Shown: positions 6,223 to 8,100 of the stretch, piece by piece
Numbering within the stretch: position 1 is the stretch's first letter
Layout of the letters: the number at the start of each line of letters is the position of its first letter
DNA from: Actinomycetes bacterium
GTDB taxonomy: Bacteria > Actinomycetota > Acidimicrobiia > Acidimicrobiales > JAKAOS01
Assembly: GCA_021790615.1 (NCBI GenBank)
Contig: JAJYGW010000198.1
Coordinates: 1 to 8,100 of the forward strand
Length of the DNA: 8,100 bases
Reading direction: 5' to 3'
Position numbers and translations under genes: made by a program
The notes under the pieces: generated by a model
Told to the model about the DNA's origin: nothing
Databases searched by the model: none
The model's input: only the letters and a program-made list of their open reading frames with translations

Positions 6223-6551
6223 TGGAACGGGGCTCCCTCGTCCGCCTCGGGCTCTCCCACCGGGAGGTCCACCGGCGGTACCTCGTCGTCGGGGGTGTCG
6301 TCGAGCGCGACGAGTGTGGTCGTCTCCTCCTCGAGGACGGGGTTCACGAGAAGGCGTCGGCAGAGGTCGTCCACGATCTCCTCCGCCTCGTCCACGCTCA
6401 CGGCCTCCACCTCGAAGCGGATGGCACGACCCATCGAGACGCGCGAGATGCCCTCCACACCGAGCGCGGCGATCGCACGCTCGACCGTCCCACCCTCCGG
6501 GTCCGCGATCCCCGGCCGGAGTCGCACCTCCACCAGCGCGGCGATCCGCAT
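6219..6551 (-). CDS. purS: FGAM synthase bridging subunit PurS with an acidic C-terminal tail
   Basis: PurS is the small dimeric subunit that joins PurQ to PurL. The first 80 or so residues carry the family pattern: VEVRLRPGIADPEG (7-20), AIAALGVEGISRVSMGRAIRF (26-46) and VDDLCRRLLVNPVLEE (60-75). It is 110 residues long, against the roughly 80-85 usual for PurS. The extra piece, about 83-110, is acidic and proline-rich (for example DDTPDDEVPPVDLPVGEPEA) and is probably disordered. The ATG at 6551 overlaps the purC stop as TGATG and has the Shine-Dalgarno sequence GAGGAG at 6560-6565, eight bases upstream. The reading frame stays open much further upstream, but that part overlaps purC and lacks PurS features. 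The stop overlaps the purQ start. Confidence 0.95.
   Translation of the reverse strand: MRIAALVEVRLRPGIADPEGGTVERAIAALGVEGISRVSMGRAIRFEVEAVSVDEAEEIVDDLCRRLLVNPVLEEETTTLVALDDTPDDEVPPVDLPVGEPEADEGAPFQ
6233..6239 (-). promoter_or_regulatory. Shine-Dalgarno-like sequence of purQ (GAGGGAG)
   Basis: GAGGGAG ends ten bases before the purQ GTG, inside the 3' end of purS. The spacing is slightly long, but together with the GTGA overlap it supports the start at 6222. Confidence 0.6.
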
Positions 6552-7552
6552 CAGTCGGTCTCCTCTCTCTGGTCCGTACCAGCGCCGGGGTTGGCAACAC
6601 CAGCCCGGGCCGCGTACCCACCGTCGGCCGCGCTCGCACCACGCGCCCGTCGCCTCGCCTCCGGCCTGCTGGCGCGCTCCTCGGCCGTAGCCGCAAGGCT
6701 CCGCCCGGTGAGCAGACGGAACACCTCCGCATAACGAGCGCTCGTCGCTGCGACGATCTCGGCTGGGAGCGCCGGCGGTGGTGGTCGCTTGTCCCAACCG
6801 CTCTGCTCCAGCCAGTCGCGCACGGGTTGCTTGTCGAAGCTGGGCGGATGCGCGCCGGGATGCCACTCGGCCGCGGGCCAGAACCGCGAGGAGTCCGGCG
6901 TGAGCACCTCGTCGCAGAGCGCGAGGTGGCCGTCGATGAAGCCGAGCTCGAACTTGGTGTCCGCGATCAGGATCCCCCGGTCGGCCGCCCAGGCCGCAGC
7001 GCGGGCATAGGCGGCGAGGGCGATCGCCTCCGCCTCGCGAGCCACGTCGGTACCCACGAGCGCCGCCGCGGCCGCCCGGCTGATGTTCTCGTCGTGGCCC
7101 GCGCTGGCCTTCGTCGACGGCGTGAAGACCGGCTCGGGTAGCGCTGCGGACTCCTCGAGCCCAGCGGGCACCGCCTCACCGTGGACGGTCCCCGTCCGGC
7201 GGTACTCCACCCACGCAGAGCCGGCGAGATAGCCGCGGACGATGCACTCGATGGGCAGCATCTCCGCACGGCGGACGAGCATCGCCCGGCCCGGGACGTC
7301 CGCCGGCACCCCGGGCGGGAAGTCCCCCGGGTCGACGCTCAACCGGTGGTTCGGGGCAACGTCAGCGAGGAGGTCGAACCAGAAGTCCGAGAGCAGGGTG
7401 AGGACGCGGCCCTTGTCGGGTATCGGCTCGGAGAGCACGACGTCGAAGGCCGAGATCCGGTCACTGGCGACGAGGAGGAGGCGGTCGTCGCCCGCGTCGT
7501 AGACGTCGCGGACCTTGCCGCGATGGACCAGCACCAGCGAGCCTGCGTCCAT
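6551..7552 (-). CDS. purC: SAICAR synthetase (phosphoribosylaminoimidazole-succinocarboxamide synthase)
   Basis: PurC joins aspartate to CAIR with ATP to give SAICAR. The 333-residue protein shows GKVRDVYDAGDDRLLLVASD (12-31), SAFDVV (34-39), IECIVRGYLAGSAW (101-114), a TGTVHG loop (120-125), FTPSTKA and GHDENIS (143-158), IADTKFELG (196-204) and DEVLTPDSSRFWP (214-226), all characteristic of the family. The core ends near LLTGRSL (281-286); the remaining 47 or so residues are rich in Ala, Arg and Gly and are longer than I expect for PurC. The ATG at 7552 overlaps the purB stop as TGATG, and the Shine-Dalgarno sequence GGAGG (7560-7564) lies seven bases upstream. The stop overlaps the purS ATG by one base. 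It is the second gene of the operon. Confidence 0.97.
   Translation of the reverse strand: MDAGSLVLVHRGKVRDVYDAGDDRLLLVASDRISAFDVVLSEPIPDKGRVLTLLSDFWFDLLADVAPNHRLSVDPGDFPPGVPADVPGRAMLVRRAEMLPIECIVRGYLAGSAWVEYRRTGTVHGEAVPAGLEESAALPEPVFTPSTKASAGHDENISRAAAAALVGTDVAREAEAIALAAYARAAAWAADRGILIADTKFELGFIDGHLALCDEVLTPDSSRFWPAAEWHPGAHPPSFDKQPVRDWLEQSGWDKRPPPPALPAEIVAATSARYAEVFRLLTGRSLAATAEERASRPEARRRARGASAADGGYAARAGVANPGAGTDQREETD
6560..6565 (-). promoter_or_regulatory. Shine-Dalgarno sequence of purS (GAGGAG)
   Basis: GAGGAG lies eight bases before the purS ATG, inside the last codons of purC. It fixes the purS start at 6551 and shows that this internal gene uses ribosome-binding-site initiation, unlike the heads of the transcription units. 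Confidence 0.75.
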
Positions 7553-8100
7553 CAGCCTTCCTCCCGCCGCCCGAGCGCGTCCAGAGCGTCGATGGCACCC
7601 CGAGCCCGGGCGACCGAGCGTCCGACGTCGAAGGCAGCCTCGAGCGCGGCCCGAACGGGAGCGGCCTCGGGTTCCTCCTCGAGCACGTCGCGAAAGCGCC
7701 GGTCCTCCTCGAACGCACGCCGGGCAGCGCGCTGCACGATCCGGTAGGCGACATCGCGCTCGAGGCCGGCGGCAACGAGTGCGAGCAGCACCGGCTGGCT
7801 GAAGACGACGCCGTGGCTCGCCTCGAGGTTCGCGGCCATGCGGTCGCGGTGGACCACGAGGCCGTCCACGAGCCTGGTCGCCTGCCGCAGGACGTAGTAG
7901 GCGAGGAGGCTCGCGTCGGGGAGTGCGACACGCTCGACCGAGGAGTGGGAGATGTCACGCTCGTGCCAGAGCGCGACATCCTCGAGGCCGGCCTGGACGT
8001 AGCCGCGAAGCAGGCGGGCGAGGCCGGAAAGGCGTTCGGAGAGCACGGGGTTGCGCTTGTGGGGCATCGCGGAGGAGCCCTTCTGGCCTGCGCCGAAGGG
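7552..8100 (-). CDS. purB: Adenylosuccinate lyase, C-terminal part (5' end outside window)
   Basis: PurB removes fumarate from SAICAR and from adenylosuccinate. The 182 residues present are the C-terminal part, read in from the right edge; the N-terminus and start are missing. The fragment opens with PFGAGQKGSSAMPHKRNP, the fumarase/aspartase superfamily signature with the flexible-loop serine, and continues with LWHERDISHSSVER, also conserved in adenylosuccinate lyases. The C-terminus is helical, as expected for the tetramer-forming domain 3. The stop overlaps the purC ATG as TGATG, so purB and purC are co-transcribed and probably translationally coupled. The promoter of this operon lies outside the window. 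Confidence 0.96.
   Translation of the reverse strand, partial: PFGAGQKGSSAMPHKRNPVLSERLSGLARLLRGYVQAGLEDVALWHERDISHSSVERVALPDASLLAYYVLRQATRLVDGLVVHRDRMAANLEASHGVVFSQPVLLALVAAGLERDVAYRIVQRAARRAFEEDRRFRDVLEEEPEAAPVRAALEAAFDVGRSVARARGAIDALDALGRREEG
7560..7564 (-). promoter_or_regulatory. Shine-Dalgarno sequence of purC (GGAGG)
   Basis: GGAGG, within the longer run GGGAGGAAGG, lies seven bases before the purC ATG and inside the end of purB. It is the strongest ribosome binding site in the window and supports the start at 7552. Confidence 0.78.

Noticed and set aside
6552..6866. Upstream extension of the purS frame to 6866
   Set aside because: This part overlaps purC, has no PurS motif, and the ATG at 6551 has both a Shine-Dalgarno sequence and the TGATG coupling signal.

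Overview
The window is a block of de novo purine biosynthesis genes from a high-GC bacterium. I judge it to be an actinobacterium (Actinomycetota). The reasons are the strong G/C bias at third codon positions, the many GTG starts, the three-part PurS/PurQ/PurL enzyme, TANNNT-type -10 boxes and a small conserved-looking basic protein of actinobacterial type. A deep lineage such as Acidimicrobiia is possible, but I cannot prove it from sequence alone.

Right to left on the minus strand run purB (5' end outside the window), purC, purS and purQ. They form a tight operon with 1-nt (TGATG), 1-nt (TGATG) and 4-nt (GTGA) overlaps, and each internal gene has a purine-rich Shine-Dalgarno sequence. purL and then purF (3' end outside the window) continue on the same strand but as separate units, because plus-strand genes lie between them. 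Between purQ and purL are a 147-residue basic coiled-coil protein of unknown function and a metal-dependent amidohydrolase/decarboxylase resembling gamma-resorcylate decarboxylase. Between purL and purF is a PHP-domain phosphoesterase of the YciV/RNase AM type, preceded by a possible 18-codon leader ORF. The layout is purB>purC>purS>purQ (-), two plus-strand genes, purL (-), one plus-strand gene, purF (-).

PurF makes phosphoribosylamine. PurL, PurS and PurQ together form FGAM synthase. PurC makes SAICAR and PurB removes fumarate from it. The enzymes for the remaining steps (purD, purN, purM, purE/K, purH) are not in the window.

The most striking non-coding signal is at the start codons. Four genes that must begin their own transcripts (purF, purL, the amidohydrolase and the basic protein) each have a TANNNT -10 box followed by exactly six bases and then the start codon. 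This predicts that transcription starts on the first base of the start codon, giving leaderless mRNAs. The internal operon genes instead carry Shine-Dalgarno sequences. No rRNA, tRNA, CRISPR array, insertion sequence or phage gene was seen, and I found no clearly new multi-gene system.
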